Origin: Chryseobacterium viscerum | Lineage (GTDB): Bacteria > Bacteroidota > Bacteroidia > Flavobacteriales > Weeksellaceae | Reading direction: 5' to 3' | NCBI RefSeq assembly: GCF_025949665.1 | Contig: NZ_JAPDFT010000001.1 | Location: forward strand, 806,001-870,000 | DNA length: 64,000 nt | Shown: piece after piece, positions 26,659 through 34,239 of the stretch | Layout: every line of letters starts with the position of its first letter | How positions within the stretch are numbered: position 1 is the first letter of the stretch | Program-made: the position numbers and the translations under genes | Notes under the pieces: model-generated | The model's database searches: none | The model's input: the letters and a program-made list of their open reading frames with translations, nothing else | Told to the model about the DNA's origin: nothing

Positions 26659-28236
26659 ATGCAAGATTCATTAGTAGAATATGGAGCGCGGAGAGTAATC
26701 ATTACGATTACGGCTATCCTTTGTGCCCTTCTTGAAATTGTAGACTCCACGATTGTCAATGTTGCCTTGAATGAAATGAAGGGGAATCTTGGATCTACAC
26801 TTTCTGAAGTGGGATGGGTAATCACGGCTTATGCCATTGGTAACGTAATTATAGTACCAATGACGAGCTGGCTTTCCCAGCAGTTTGGGCGTAGAAATTA
26901 CTTTGCGGCATCCATCATTATATTTACCATATTTTCATTTTTATGTGGAAATGCGACCAATATCTGGGAACTTGTGTTCTTCAGACTGATGCAGGGAATC
27001 GGTGGGGGAGCCTTATTGGTAACTTCACAGACGATTATTACGGAATCTTATCCGATTGAAAAAAGAAGTATGGCACAGGCCATTTATGGTTTGGGAGTAA
27101 TCATTGGTCCTACCTTAGGTCCGCCTCTTGGAGGGTATATCGTTGATAACTTCAGCTGGCCATATATTTTCTATATTAATATTCCGATTGGAATTGCAGC
27201 AACCTTGATGACACTGCAGTTTGTAAGAAGTCCGAAATATGCAGAAAAACGCAAAGTTTCGGATGTAGACTGGATTGGAATTGGTTTACTGGCAGTAACG
27301 GTAGGTTCATTACAGTTCATTCTGGAAAGAGGACATGAGGAAGACTGGTTTGCCAGTGGGATGATTGTAGCATTTACAGTAGCTGCTGTTCTAGGATTTA
27401 TATTATTCCTTTGGAGGGAGCTTACTTTTAAATACCCAATTGTTGAGCTCAGGGTACTTAAAAACAGTAATCTGAGAATCGGAACAATGATGTCATTCGT
27501 GCTTGGATTTGGGCTTTATGGTTCTACGTTCATCGTTCCATTGTATACCCAGAGTATTTTGGGATGGACGGCACTTCAGTCAGGAGCTTTGATGATTCCG
27601 GCTGCTTTAACGACAGCTTTCATGATGCCTATTATTGGGAGATTACTTGCAAAAGGAGCAAAACAGCAGATCCTGGTTTCTTTAGGATTGTTCATCTTCT
27701 TTGTCTATAGTTTCTGGGGATATAAAATTTTGACACCAGATACCAGTAAAGATGCGTTTTTCTGGATGCTGATCGTAAGAGGAGCAGGTTTAGGACTCCT
27801 GTTTATTCCAATCACGTCCTTATCATTAAGTACATTGAAAGGGCAGGAGATTGGTCAGGGAGCAGCATTTACCGGGATGATGAGACAGCTTGGAGGATCT
27901 TTCGGGATTGCAGCCATCACAACTTTTATTGCCAATGCAGGCCAGAAGTATAGGAATAGCCTGATTTCTCATCTTGACGAAAACAGTTTTGATGTCCAGC
28001 AAAGACTGGCAGCTCTTAAAGCAAGTTTTGTAGCGAAGGGAATGACACCAGATGCAGCAATGAATGCCGCCTATAAAATGCTTGATATGTCTGTTACCAA
28101 ACAGGCAACAGTACTCTCTTATATGGATGTCTTTCTTTACCTCGGGGTAATATTCCTGGTATGTATTCCGTTTATCTTACTTGTAAAAGAAAGAAAGAGC
28201 AAAGAAAAAATAGATTTGAGTGAAGCCATGCACTAA
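26659..28236 (+). CDS. DHA2-family MFS multidrug transporter (EmrB/QacA type)
   Basis: Proton-driven drug exporter of the 14-segment DHA2 family, 525 residues. TM1 holds IDSTIVNVALNEM-like motif D1 (here EIVDSTIVNVALNEMKG). The motif A region reads SWLSQQFGRRNYFAASI and motif C GLGVIIGPTLGPPLGGYI; fourteen hydrophobic segments can be counted. With the TolC and EmrA genes it forms a complete EmrAB-TolC-type pump. The 94-bp spacer before it holds ACATTNN heptads. The drug substrates are unknown. Confidence 0.94.
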   Translation: MQDSLVEYGARRVIITITAILCALLEIVDSTIVNVALNEMKGNLGSTLSEVGWVITAYAIGNVIIVPMTSWLSQQFGRRNYFAASIIIFTIFSFLCGNATNIWELVFFRLMQGIGGGALLVTSQTIITESYPIEKRSMAQAIYGLGVIIGPTLGPPLGGYIVDNFSWPYIFYINIPIGIAATLMTLQFVRSPKYAEKRKVSDVDWIGIGLLAVTVGSLQFILERGHEEDWFASGMIVAFTVAAVLGFILFLWRELTFKYPIVELRVLKNSNLRIGTMMSFVLGFGLYGSTFIVPLYTQSILGWTALQSGALMIPAALTTAFMMPIIGRLLAKGAKQQILVSLGLFIFFVYSFWGYKILTPDTSKDAFFWMLIVRGAGLGLLFIPITSLSLSTLKGQEIGQGAAFTGMMRQLGGSFGIAAITTFIANAGQKYRNSLISHLDENSFDVQQRLAALKASFVAKGMTPDAAMNAAYKMLDMSVTKQATVLSYMDVFLYLGVIFLVCIPFILLVKERKSKEKIDLSEAMH

Positions 28237-28245
28237 ATTTTAATT

Positions 28246-28274
28246 AAAAACCTTCGATATTCTCGAAGGTTTTT
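28246..28274 (+). terminator. Terminator of the efflux operon
   Basis: AAAAACCTTCGA and TCGAAGGTTTTT form a 12-bp stem with a 5-nt loop, followed by more T. Confidence 0.85.
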
Positions 28275-28625
28275 TTTATCCATTTCTGTTGTAAAATAAT
28301 ATTAGGCAGTAACTTTCAATTTTAATTTTGTTAAATAAAAAATAATATCACTTATTGGAGAGTTTAATTATTTTTTCTAGCTTTACACGAACAAATGAAA
28401 AAATATGAATAGATTCCCTTACCCCTCAAACCTTTTTCAAAAAGGAATTTTTCCAATAGAATACCGAATTTTTATCTGAATATCAATTGATCGGGAGCTG
28501 TCTTTTACTTTGTTTTTATATCGAATAAAGACGATGTTCTTATTTCCGAAAGCTTTATAAAATACTGCCTTTCGTTTCATTATTTAACTAAACCATGATC
28601 TCAGCATACTTACAAAATATTAAAT
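28275..28625. other. 351-bp spacer after the efflux operon
   Basis: Very AT-rich. A near-match -7 element (TAGCTTTA, about 28378) and a 24-codon frame (28404-28478) are present, but neither is convincing. I see no promoter close to the next gene. Confidence 0.4.
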
Positions 28626-29222
28626 ATGAATCAAATACAATTACCGGAAACCTATTTGGCATTATCAGACTTCCGAAAGCATGATATCTTTCTTCCTGAA
28701 ATGAATCAGGCTCAGATTATCTCAGATTTCTTTCCCGGAACCTTTACAGAACTTACCCAGCGTCTGTCTGATATTACAGGAGCTTTTTATGGCGGAATGC
28801 TCAAGCAGATTGGCAGACTTTACGGAGCCGATGCAATTGAGCAGCTTTCCAGTACTTTTATGTATGATCTCGGATCCAGAATGACACTGAGAAATCTTGA
28901 AATAAAACCTAATCTGCAGCCTGGTATTCCGGCTGTAGCCAAAATATTGATAGGAGCAATTTTTACATCCAGTCCCGAATATAATTTTGAATTTAAAGAA
29001 TTAAATGAACACAAATGTGAACTGCTGATCAAAGGAGTAGACCGTTACCATAAAATCACGCAGAGCCTGCAGATTGCAGGTCTGTTGAAATGGCCTGTCA
29101 TAAAACCTTTTTTACAGGGAGTTTGCGATACAATGGGACTGGATGTTTTACTAGACATAAAAGTACTGAAACTTGATCCGGACAGTTCATGCTGCTATCA
29201 TGTCATGGTCTCTGAGAAATAG
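28626..29222 (+). CDS. Uncharacterised 198-residue cytosolic protein
   Basis: Not recognised with confidence. No signal peptide or membrane segment. It has a helical N-terminal part with QRLSDITGAFYGGMLKQIGRLYG, then MYDLGSRMTLRNLEI and a beta-rich C-terminal half ending DPDSSCCYHVMVSEK with adjacent cysteines. The helical-then-strand pattern faintly recalls V4R-like or ATC-hydrolase-like small-ligand domains; that is a guess. It is monocistronic and ends upstream of a two-hairpin repeat that may act as its terminator. Confidence 0.7.
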   Translation: MNQIQLPETYLALSDFRKHDIFLPEMNQAQIISDFFPGTFTELTQRLSDITGAFYGGMLKQIGRLYGADAIEQLSSTFMYDLGSRMTLRNLEIKPNLQPGIPAVAKILIGAIFTSSPEYNFEFKELNEHKCELLIKGVDRYHKITQSLQIAGLLKWPVIKPFLQGVCDTMGLDVLLDIKVLKLDPDSSCCYHVMVSEK

Positions 29223-29296
29223 GATAATTATCAATGATCTCGTTGATTATACAGATTCCGCAGACCTTATTGTAATGAATTTTTATCTCAAAATAT

Positions 29297-29367
29297 GAAT
29301 AAAAGCGGACTTTAGTCCGCTTTTTCTGTAAATGAATGTCTAATGGCTTTAGCCAAAACCAATAAAG
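29297..29367 (+). repeat. Two-hairpin intergenic repeat, copy b
   Basis: Hairpin 1 arms are AGCGGACT and AGTCCGCT extended by A/T pairs (29301-29324) and followed by T residues, so it can also terminate the upstream gene. Hairpin 2 is TGGCTTTAGCCA (29344-29355) followed by AAACC. Compared with copies c and e, the A-T pair near the loop replaces G-C on both sides, a compensatory change. Confidence 0.75.
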
Positions 29368-29419
29368 TATCTAGTACTTTAACTATAACCTTATCAAAAA
29401 TATCAGCAGTATTCAATTT

Positions 29420-29497
29420 TATCGGAGATAAAATCCTTGTGTTTTATGACACATCCATACAAACTTTTCGCGCCTTTGTGTACACTCACAAAATATT
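29420..29497 (-). repeat. ATTTTATCTCCGAT-type repeat abutting the DoxD gene stop
   Basis: On the minus strand the bases right after the DoxD gene read through a CACAAAGGCGCGAAAAG-like segment to GGATTTTATCTCCGATA. A matching segment lies right after the CorA gene stop at 37437-37511, sharing the CAAAGGCGC and GATTTTATCTCCGATA blocks. Confidence 0.65.
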
Positions 29498-30511
29498 TTA
29501 TTCAATCTTCTCTATCCATTCAATACCGCTGATATCAATCAGTTTCAGCGCGTGAATTTCACTTTTCTGAAGAATATCATCAATATCCAGAGTTACATCA
29601 GCCTTTGCTCCCAGAGGAATCACCAGGCTGTATTTCCCCGGTTTTATTTTGGTTGCATAATGATTCTGTATATCTTTTTTAGGAAAATTAGAAAGCTCTT
29701 TATGATCCAGTGCTTTTAAAATATTTCCATTTTTGTCCAGAATGTGGATGCCTATCAGGAAAGAGCCATAAACATCGGCACCTTCCGTTCTGTACACTTC
29801 AAATTTTAAATCCGAATTATCATGGGAAATATTTGAAATTTCCAGTTTCGGTTTTACCGATTTATTATGAAGGGTTCCCCATACACCTCCATGAAAATAC
29901 TGATTGGTAAAAAGGGTCAGACTGAATATGATGAGTGATCCGGCCAATACAAGAACTTTTGCTTGTGAGACAGGCAAACTTCCCGAACCAAGCCACTGGA
30001 ACCATCTTTTTTGAGAAAAACTTTTGTTATTCTTCATGAAATAATAATCCATTGAATAAGGACCGCTTCCGGTAAGAAACAGCACAAATCCGCCTGAAAT
30101 TCCTAAGACTCCTATCTGCCATTCATCAAGACAGGTTGTTCCCAGCCAGCCGGAACCCAAAAGAATCCCGAGGGCAAGACCGAAGATGCCGATACTCATA
30201 AGCCGTGTAAATAACCCGAGAATAATGAATAATCCCACAATAGCTTCAATAATAGTGAAAATCATCATGGATTGCTGTAAAGCATCAGGATGGGTAACCA
30301 GATATTCGATAATAGGCTTTATGCCAAGTGCATTCGGTAAAAAATGATTGAATTTTTCCCCTATATATCCCTGTTCATCAGGAATAAGTTTATTTTCGAG
30401 GATAAGCCTGCGCCAGAAGGCTGAAAAGTAAGTCCATCCGATGACCATTCGGAGAGATAAAGTATATAATCCGGCCATGTCCGAAGACTGGCTGTTTAGG
30501 GTATGTTTCAT
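29498..30511 (-). CDS. DoxD-DoxA fusion (thiosulfate:quinone oxidoreductase-like membrane protein)
   Basis: A 337-residue protein. Residues 20-170 are a DoxX/DoxD-type four-helix membrane domain (LSLRMVIGWTYFSAFWRRL, then IFTIIEAIVGLFIILGLFTRL, then TTCLDEWQIGVLGISGGFVLFLTG). A fifth segment lies near 185-205. Residues 225-337 are an immunoglobulin-like extracytoplasmic domain like DoxA (KFEVYRTEGADVYGSFLIGIHILD). In Acidianus, DoxD and DoxA are separate subunits of thiosulfate:quinone oxidoreductase; fused forms occur in Bacteroidota. Whether this one oxidises thiosulfate is not shown. A small cysteine-containing lipoprotein-like gene lies 54 bp upstream on the same strand and is probably co-transcribed. 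Confidence 0.85.
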   Translation of the reverse strand: MKHTLNSQSSDMAGLYTLSLRMVIGWTYFSAFWRRLILENKLIPDEQGYIGEKFNHFLPNALGIKPIIEYLVTHPDALQQSMMIFTIIEAIVGLFIILGLFTRLMSIGIFGLALGILLGSGWLGTTCLDEWQIGVLGISGGFVLFLTGSGPYSMDYYFMKNNKSFSQKRWFQWLGSGSLPVSQAKVLVLAGSLIIFSLTLFTNQYFHGGVWGTLHNKSVKPKLEISNISHDNSDLKFEVYRTEGADVYGSFLIGIHILDKNGNILKALDHKELSNFPKKDIQNHYATKIKPGKYSLVIPLGAKADVTLDIDDILQKSEIHALKLIDISGIEWIEKIE

Positions 30512-30564
30512 TGAAAATTAATATTGTATTATAAAAAACTGATTTTTTAATTGGGGTAAAAAAA

Positions 30565-30921
30565 TTAAACCAGATTAAGCTTCAGTCTTTTAAATAGAAT
30601 ATATTTTGGAGGGCTGCTTCCTGTAGAATGCCCTGAGTATTCATTGAAGAAAATCTTCTTTTCAGCAGAATTTTTTGCAATGGAATAAAAATTGGAAAAA
30701 GAATCTTTGTATTGCTCCCGAATTTTAGCTTTTGATACTGAAACTCTTGTGGAAACAGATGCTGTATCGCAGCTGGAAGAAAGTGACGAGGTTGTCTTTA
30801 CCTTATTCAGCCCGCTGATGTACTGAATATCAAAAATATCAAGAACATTTCTTTTTACAGAACACGGTGATAATGAAAACACCAAAACAAGCATCATAAT
30901 GACAGCTTTATAGGTTTTCAT
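30565..30921 (-). CDS. Small exported cysteine-containing protein upstream of the DoxD gene
   Basis: Unrecognised. From ATG 30921 it has 118 residues with a hydrophobic N terminus (MKTYKAVIMMLVLVFSLSPC) that ends in a cysteine, a weak lipobox. A Ser/Thr/Val-rich stretch with another cysteine (SSLSSSCDTASVST) follows, then a basic C-terminal half. An in-frame ATG 7 codons upstream would spoil the signal peptide and is not preferred. The gene is read in the same direction as, and just before, the DoxD-DoxA gene, so a joint redox role is possible. Confidence 0.65.
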   Translation of the reverse strand: MKTYKAVIMMLVLVFSLSPCSVKRNVLDIFDIQYISGLNKVKTTSSLSSSCDTASVSTRVSVSKAKIREQYKDSFSNFYSIAKNSAEKKIFFNEYSGHSTGSSPPKYILFKRLKLNLV

Positions 30922-30959
30922 ATGGAGTCCTGAATTGGGCATAATTACAAAACTACACT

Positions 30960-31874
30960 TTATTTCAATGTTAGCTTAATAAATTGTAAAAAATCCTCCT
31001 GCTGATCTACAAATAGGTAATGAGAACAGTTGTCAATAAGCTTGAAATTTTTCTTCCCGACAATATTTTTAAGATTATTCAGCTGTTTTTCTGAAAATAT
31101 TCCATCATTTTTACCATACACAGCAAAAATGGAAATTCCTTTTTTTCGGATATTTTTTAAAACAGATGTATTATCCAGATTGTTAAGAGGTTCATTTTTA
31201 TAAAATTTAAGAGGCGAATCAGAATTTCTGATGTTGTTTTTATAAAATTCACTCGCTTTGTATTCGTTTCTCAGCATTTCACTTTCGGGAGTAGGATTGG
31301 GCATATCGAAGAAATTGAGTTTACCGGCCATTTCATAGCATCTTTTTCTATAGGCTGCAGAATTTTTGTCCAGACTTTCTATTTCTGAAATCTCTTTGAG
31401 CTGGGAAGGATCGTTCTTAAAATGTTCTTTAGCCTGTTTCAAAATATGATTGTAGGTTTCCTGCTGGGTAAATAAAGCTCCGGCAAGAGTCAGTGTATTT
31501 ACTTTTTCAGGAAACTGTGAAGTGAAAAGAGTCCCGATAATTCCACCGAAGCTGTGGGCAAGAATATTTGCTTTTTTGAGATGATAAGTTGTGTAAATTC
31601 CTTTTAAATCCTCAAAACTTTCTTTAAAAGTCATGGTAGCATTTTCATCTTTTGAACGGCCTTCCCCACGCCTGTCGTATACAATTACGTAAAATCCTTT
31701 ATCGGCAAGTTTTTGAGCTGTGGTTCCTTCAAATAAAGTAGCATTTCCGCTGGGTCCTCCATGAATAAAAATAACAGGAATATTTTTTGGATTTCCATAG
31801 GCTTTAGAATATAAGTTTTGGGCATTTATGGCCATGGAATATATACTAAAGATGAAAGAAAACAATGACTTCAT
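30960..31874 (-). CDS. Exported alpha/beta hydrolase, proline-iminopeptidase-like
   Basis: A 304-residue alpha/beta-hydrolase-fold protein with a signal peptide ending near AINAQN (residue 20), so it acts in the periplasm or outside. The oxyanion loop is FIHGGPSGNATLF, close to the HGGPG of proline iminopeptidases. The nucleophile is in ILAHSFGGIIG, the acid in VYGKNDGIF, and the histidine in DNCSHYLFVDQ. All three triad members are in order. A peptidase or esterase role is likely, but the substrate is open. It stands alone. Confidence 0.88.
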   Translation of the reverse strand: MKSLFSFIFSIYSMAINAQNLYSKAYGNPKNIPVIFIHGGPSGNATLFEGTTAQKLADKGFYVIVYDRRGEGRSKDENATMTFKESFEDLKGIYTTYHLKKANILAHSFGGIIGTLFTSQFPEKVNTLTLAGALFTQQETYNHILKQAKEHFKNDPSQLKEISEIESLDKNSAAYRKRCYEMAGKLNFFDMPNPTPESEMLRNEYKASEFYKNNIRNSDSPLKFYKNEPLNNLDNTSVLKNIRKKGISIFAVYGKNDGIFSEKQLNNLKNIVGKKNFKLIDNCSHYLFVDQQEDFLQFIKLTLK

Positions 31875-32034
31875 GATGTAGTTTTTGAGCCCTCTAAACT
31901 ACTGAATATTCTCTGAGTAGAAGAAATTAAATGGAATTATGATTAAATTTAAAAATTGAAATCACTGCTGACGGACAGTTGTCACAGTTCCGGTTTATCT
32001 TTACATCCTGAAAGTTTACTTAAAACAGCAAAAT

Positions 32035-32352
32035 ATGGAAACCAATAATTTTGACATCATCATAAAACGTTCTTTAGAAATCAGAGAAAAGTATCATCAG
32101 CTGGAAATAAAAAGCAACGGAACCCAATGGACATTGGAAGAGGATGCTCTTGCTTATCTTACGGATGCGGGACTAGTAGGGAGAAATGTAATGTCTCATG
32201 AGAAAACATGGCTGAAAAAAGATGCAGCGGAAGAATTGGAACATAAATTAGCAGAAAATATCTGGTGGTTGATCATCCTGGCAGACCGCACGGGAATTGA
32301 TATTAAAGAAGCCCTGGAACAATTTTTAACGAAAACAGAAAACATATTCTAA
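32035..32352 (+). CDS. Small MazG-like all-helical protein
   Basis: A 105-residue helical protein. The pattern IKRSLEIREKYHQLEIKSNG then AAEELEHKLAENIWWLIILADRTGIDIKEALEQFLTK is that of MazG-type nucleotide pyrophosphohydrolases (EExxE helix, then a hydrophobic helix ending in LADRxGID). The second metal motif ExxD is replaced by LAEN, so activity is uncertain. Its TAA stop overlaps the ATG of tag by 1 nt (TAATG), so the two are translationally coupled. A house-cleaning role beside base-excision repair would make sense, as inference. Confidence 0.75.
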   Translation: METNNFDIIIKRSLEIREKYHQLEIKSNGTQWTLEEDALAYLTDAGLVGRNVMSHEKTWLKKDAAEELEHKLAENIWWLIILADRTGIDIKEALEQFLTKTENIF

Positions 32353-32912
32353 TGAGTTATTGTTTAGCAATAGAAGGCATGCAGCCTGAAAGCAGAAAAG
32401 AACTGCACAAAAATTACCATGACAATTATTATGGGTTTCCCATTCATGATGATAATGAGTTGTTTGGAAGACTGATTCTGGAAATCAACCAGGCAGGACT
32501 AAGCTGGGAAACCGTCCTGAAAAAAGAAGACAGTTTCAGAAAAGCATATGACCATTTTGATATCCGGAAAATAGCAGCCTATACAGAAGAAGACCGCGAA
32601 AGACTGCTAGGTGATCCGGGAATTATCAGAAATAAACTAAAGGTAAATGCAGCGATTGAAAATGCTAAAACGATTATAGAGCTTCAGAAAGAATTCGGAT
32701 CATTTGAAAAATGGCTGGAACATCATCATCCTAAAACCCTGGAGGAATGGATGAAGGTATTCAAAAAAACATTCAAATTCACAGGCGGAGAAATCGTAAA
32801 CGAATTTCTTATGAGTACCGGATATCTGAAAGGAGCTCATCATGAAAGCTGCCCGATACATTCAAAAATTTTGGCTCAAAAGCCTTTGTGGAAGGAAAAT
32901 TTGAATAAGTAA
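32352..32912 (+). CDS. tag: DNA-3-methyladenine glycosylase I
   Basis: Removes 3-methyladenine from alkylated DNA as the first step of base-excision repair. The 186 residues carry the family motifs YHDNYYGFPIHDDNELF and LEINQAGLSWETVLKK. The zinc site is visible as Cys4, His23 (YHDN) and the C-terminal His/Cys pair in AHHESCPIH, matching Cys4, His17, His175 and Cys179 of the E. coli enzyme. It is coupled to the preceding MazG-like gene by a TAATG overlap. Confidence 0.96.
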   Translation: MSYCLAIEGMQPESRKELHKNYHDNYYGFPIHDDNELFGRLILEINQAGLSWETVLKKEDSFRKAYDHFDIRKIAAYTEEDRERLLGDPGIIRNKLKVNAAIENAKTIIELQKEFGSFEKWLEHHHPKTLEEWMKVFKKTFKFTGGEIVNEFLMSTGYLKGAHHESCPIHSKILAQKPLWKENLNK

Positions 32913-32920
32913 TAAACTTA

Positions 32921-32987
32921 GATTCCTACGGAATGACAAGTAGAAGTGTTTGACATTATTTACACACTCTGTCATTCCGTAGGAATC
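32921..32987. repeat. 18-bp perfect inverted repeat (GTCATTCCGTAGGAATC family)
   Basis: GATTCCTACGGAATGACA (32921-32938) and its exact reverse complement (32970-32987) flank a 31-nt loop. It follows tag and could act as a terminator hairpin. Relatives of the GTCATTC core occur near 60365 and at 62631. Confidence 0.8.
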
Positions 32988-33039
32988 CAGCTTGCAAAAT
33001 TCAGAATAAGAAAACGAAGCTCAATCCGGTTCACTAAGG

Positions 33040-33115
33040 TTTTAAATTTAGGCTAAAGCCAATTTGATTTTATACTCTATCTGAACGGGCTAAAGCCCGT
33101 TCCTATTGAATTGGT
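33040..33115 (-). repeat. Two-hairpin intergenic repeat, copy c
   Basis: On the minus strand hairpin 1 arms are AACGGGCT and AGCCCGTT, then about 25 AT-rich bases, then TTGGCTTTAGCCTAAA. It aligns best with copies a and e, including the CAATAG leader and the ATAAAATCAA spacer motif. Confidence 0.75.
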
Positions 33116-33194
33116 AAGATCATTGTGCCTATCTTCGCTGAGTGCTGTGTTTTCAAAGTTATTTTTTTAGCTTTGCGAGCATCGCGTTGCAATT

Positions 33195-33704
33195 TTACTT
33201 CATACTTCTCACAGAAACATCCGGTTTTTCACCTTGAGGAACAATGAAAATAGCATTATCGCTGATGGTATCTCCCGGATCGAAATAATAGCTACCGGTT
33301 ACAGGAATTGTACTACTTACAAATTTTCCGGATTTGTCATAGGCAGAATAGGTAACATTGATCATCTGAGCTTTCATTTTTAACTCTATTTTTTTAGAAG
33401 TCAGTCTTGCTCCGGTTGCATTAATGCAGTCTAATTCTACGAGGCCGATATTGCTTACAATTTGAGGAAAAGCAGATAATCTGATATTGTAGCCCTTATC
33501 CGAAGTGTTTTTTACGGATGCAGAAACTTTATAGCGGTCATAAGATTTTCCACCAGATTCTACACTTTCTTTATTGAGGATATTAAAGGTAACCGCCATT
33601 CCGTTGATATCAATGGTTTGGCCGTCAGAAATTTTCTGTGCATTCAGAAGATTTCCTAAAAAAGTGAATGCTGTAAGAGTTAGAAAAAAAGTAATGTTTT
33701 TCAT
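33195..33704 (-). CDS. Uncharacterised exported beta-rich protein
   Basis: Not recognised. 169 residues, with a signal peptide ending near NLLNAQK (residue 23). The rest is a compact strand-rich domain (MAVTFNILNKESVESGG, DRYKVSASVKNTSDKGYNIRLSAFP, ELKMKAQMINVTYSAYDKSGK). The SVKNTSDKGYN segment resembles Ig-like domains found in extracellular binding proteins. No catalytic motif. It is a single gene transcribed away from the HxlR regulator's stop. Confidence 0.72.
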   Translation of the reverse strand: MKNITFFLTLTAFTFLGNLLNAQKISDGQTIDINGMAVTFNILNKESVESGGKSYDRYKVSASVKNTSDKGYNIRLSAFPQIVSNIGLVELDCINATGARLTSKKIELKMKAQMINVTYSAYDKSGKFVSSTIPVTGSYYFDPGDTISDNAIFIVPQGEKPDVSVRSMK

Positions 33705-33782
33705 AGAAGTTATTTTGAAATTTAATGTGAATTAAATTTACGCAAAAAATAATCCGTTAAAATTCTTTAACCCAAAATCTTT

Positions 33783-34148
33783 TTATTCCTTATCCATAAT
33801 CTGTTTATGTTCATTTCCCCATTTTTCAAACTCCAGAATAATAGGTTTTAGTTTATACCCGATTTCTGTAAGTTCATATTCTACCCGCGGTGGAACTTCT
33901 GCATAGACAGTTCTGGTAATAATTTTGTCTTCTTCCAATCGGCGGAGCTGAAGAGTAAGCATGCGTTCGGTAATATTCTGAAGCTTCTTTCTAAGTTCCC
34001 CGAATCTCATTTTCCCACTAATCAGATAACAGCAGATTGCCAATGCCCATTGCCCTCCGATAATGTTGGATGCATAGATTTCCGGACATTCATCAGCAAG
34101 TGCTTTCTTATTGGCAAAATTAGTGGAGGTTTCCTTTATTTTAGTCAT
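33783..34148 (-). CDS. HxlR-family transcriptional regulator, probably redox sensing
   Basis: 121-residue winged-helix regulator. The HxlR pattern is clear: ECPEIYASNIIGGQWALAICCYLISGKMRFGELRKKL, then ITERMLTLQLRRLEEDKIITR and VEYELTEIGYKL. Cys21 just before the first helix corresponds to the thiol used by HxlR-type sensors such as YodB and HypR to detect quinones, diamide or hypochlorite. It is divergent from a quinone-reductase-like gene, with a long inverted repeat between them. Redox control of the neighbour is therefore the most likely role. Confidence 0.92.
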   Translation of the reverse strand: MTKIKETSTNFANKKALADECPEIYASNIIGGQWALAICCYLISGKMRFGELRKKLQNITERMLTLQLRRLEEDKIITRTVYAEVPPRVEYELTEIGYKLKPIILEFEKWGNEHKQIMDKE

Positions 34149-34149
34149 T

Positions 34150-34203
34150 ACTTACATTTTTTATAGTACCATACAATAGGTTGCTAATGTACGAAATGTA
34201 AGT
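34150..34203. promoter_or_regulatory. Candidate HxlR operator between divergent genes
   Basis: Perfect 10-bp inverted repeat ACTTACATTT (34150-34159) and AAATGTAAGT (34194-34203), with an inner pair of GTAC sites at 34166-34169 and 34189-34192. It fills the space between the regulator start and the -7 element of the oxidoreductase gene. Confidence 0.55.
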
Positions 34204-34212
34204 TATGTGTAG

Positions 34213-34220
34213 TAATTTTG
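34213..34220 (+). promoter_or_regulatory. -7 promoter element of the oxidoreductase gene
   Basis: TAATTTTG, perfect TAnnTTTG, 19 nt before the ATG and 10 nt after the inverted repeat. Confidence 0.6.
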
Positions 34221-34239
34221 TCATAGAAATTTAAACATA

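Noticed and set aside
28404-28478. 24-codon frame after the efflux operon
   Set aside because: No good promoter, no terminator tied to it, and the sequence looks like decayed spacer repeat.
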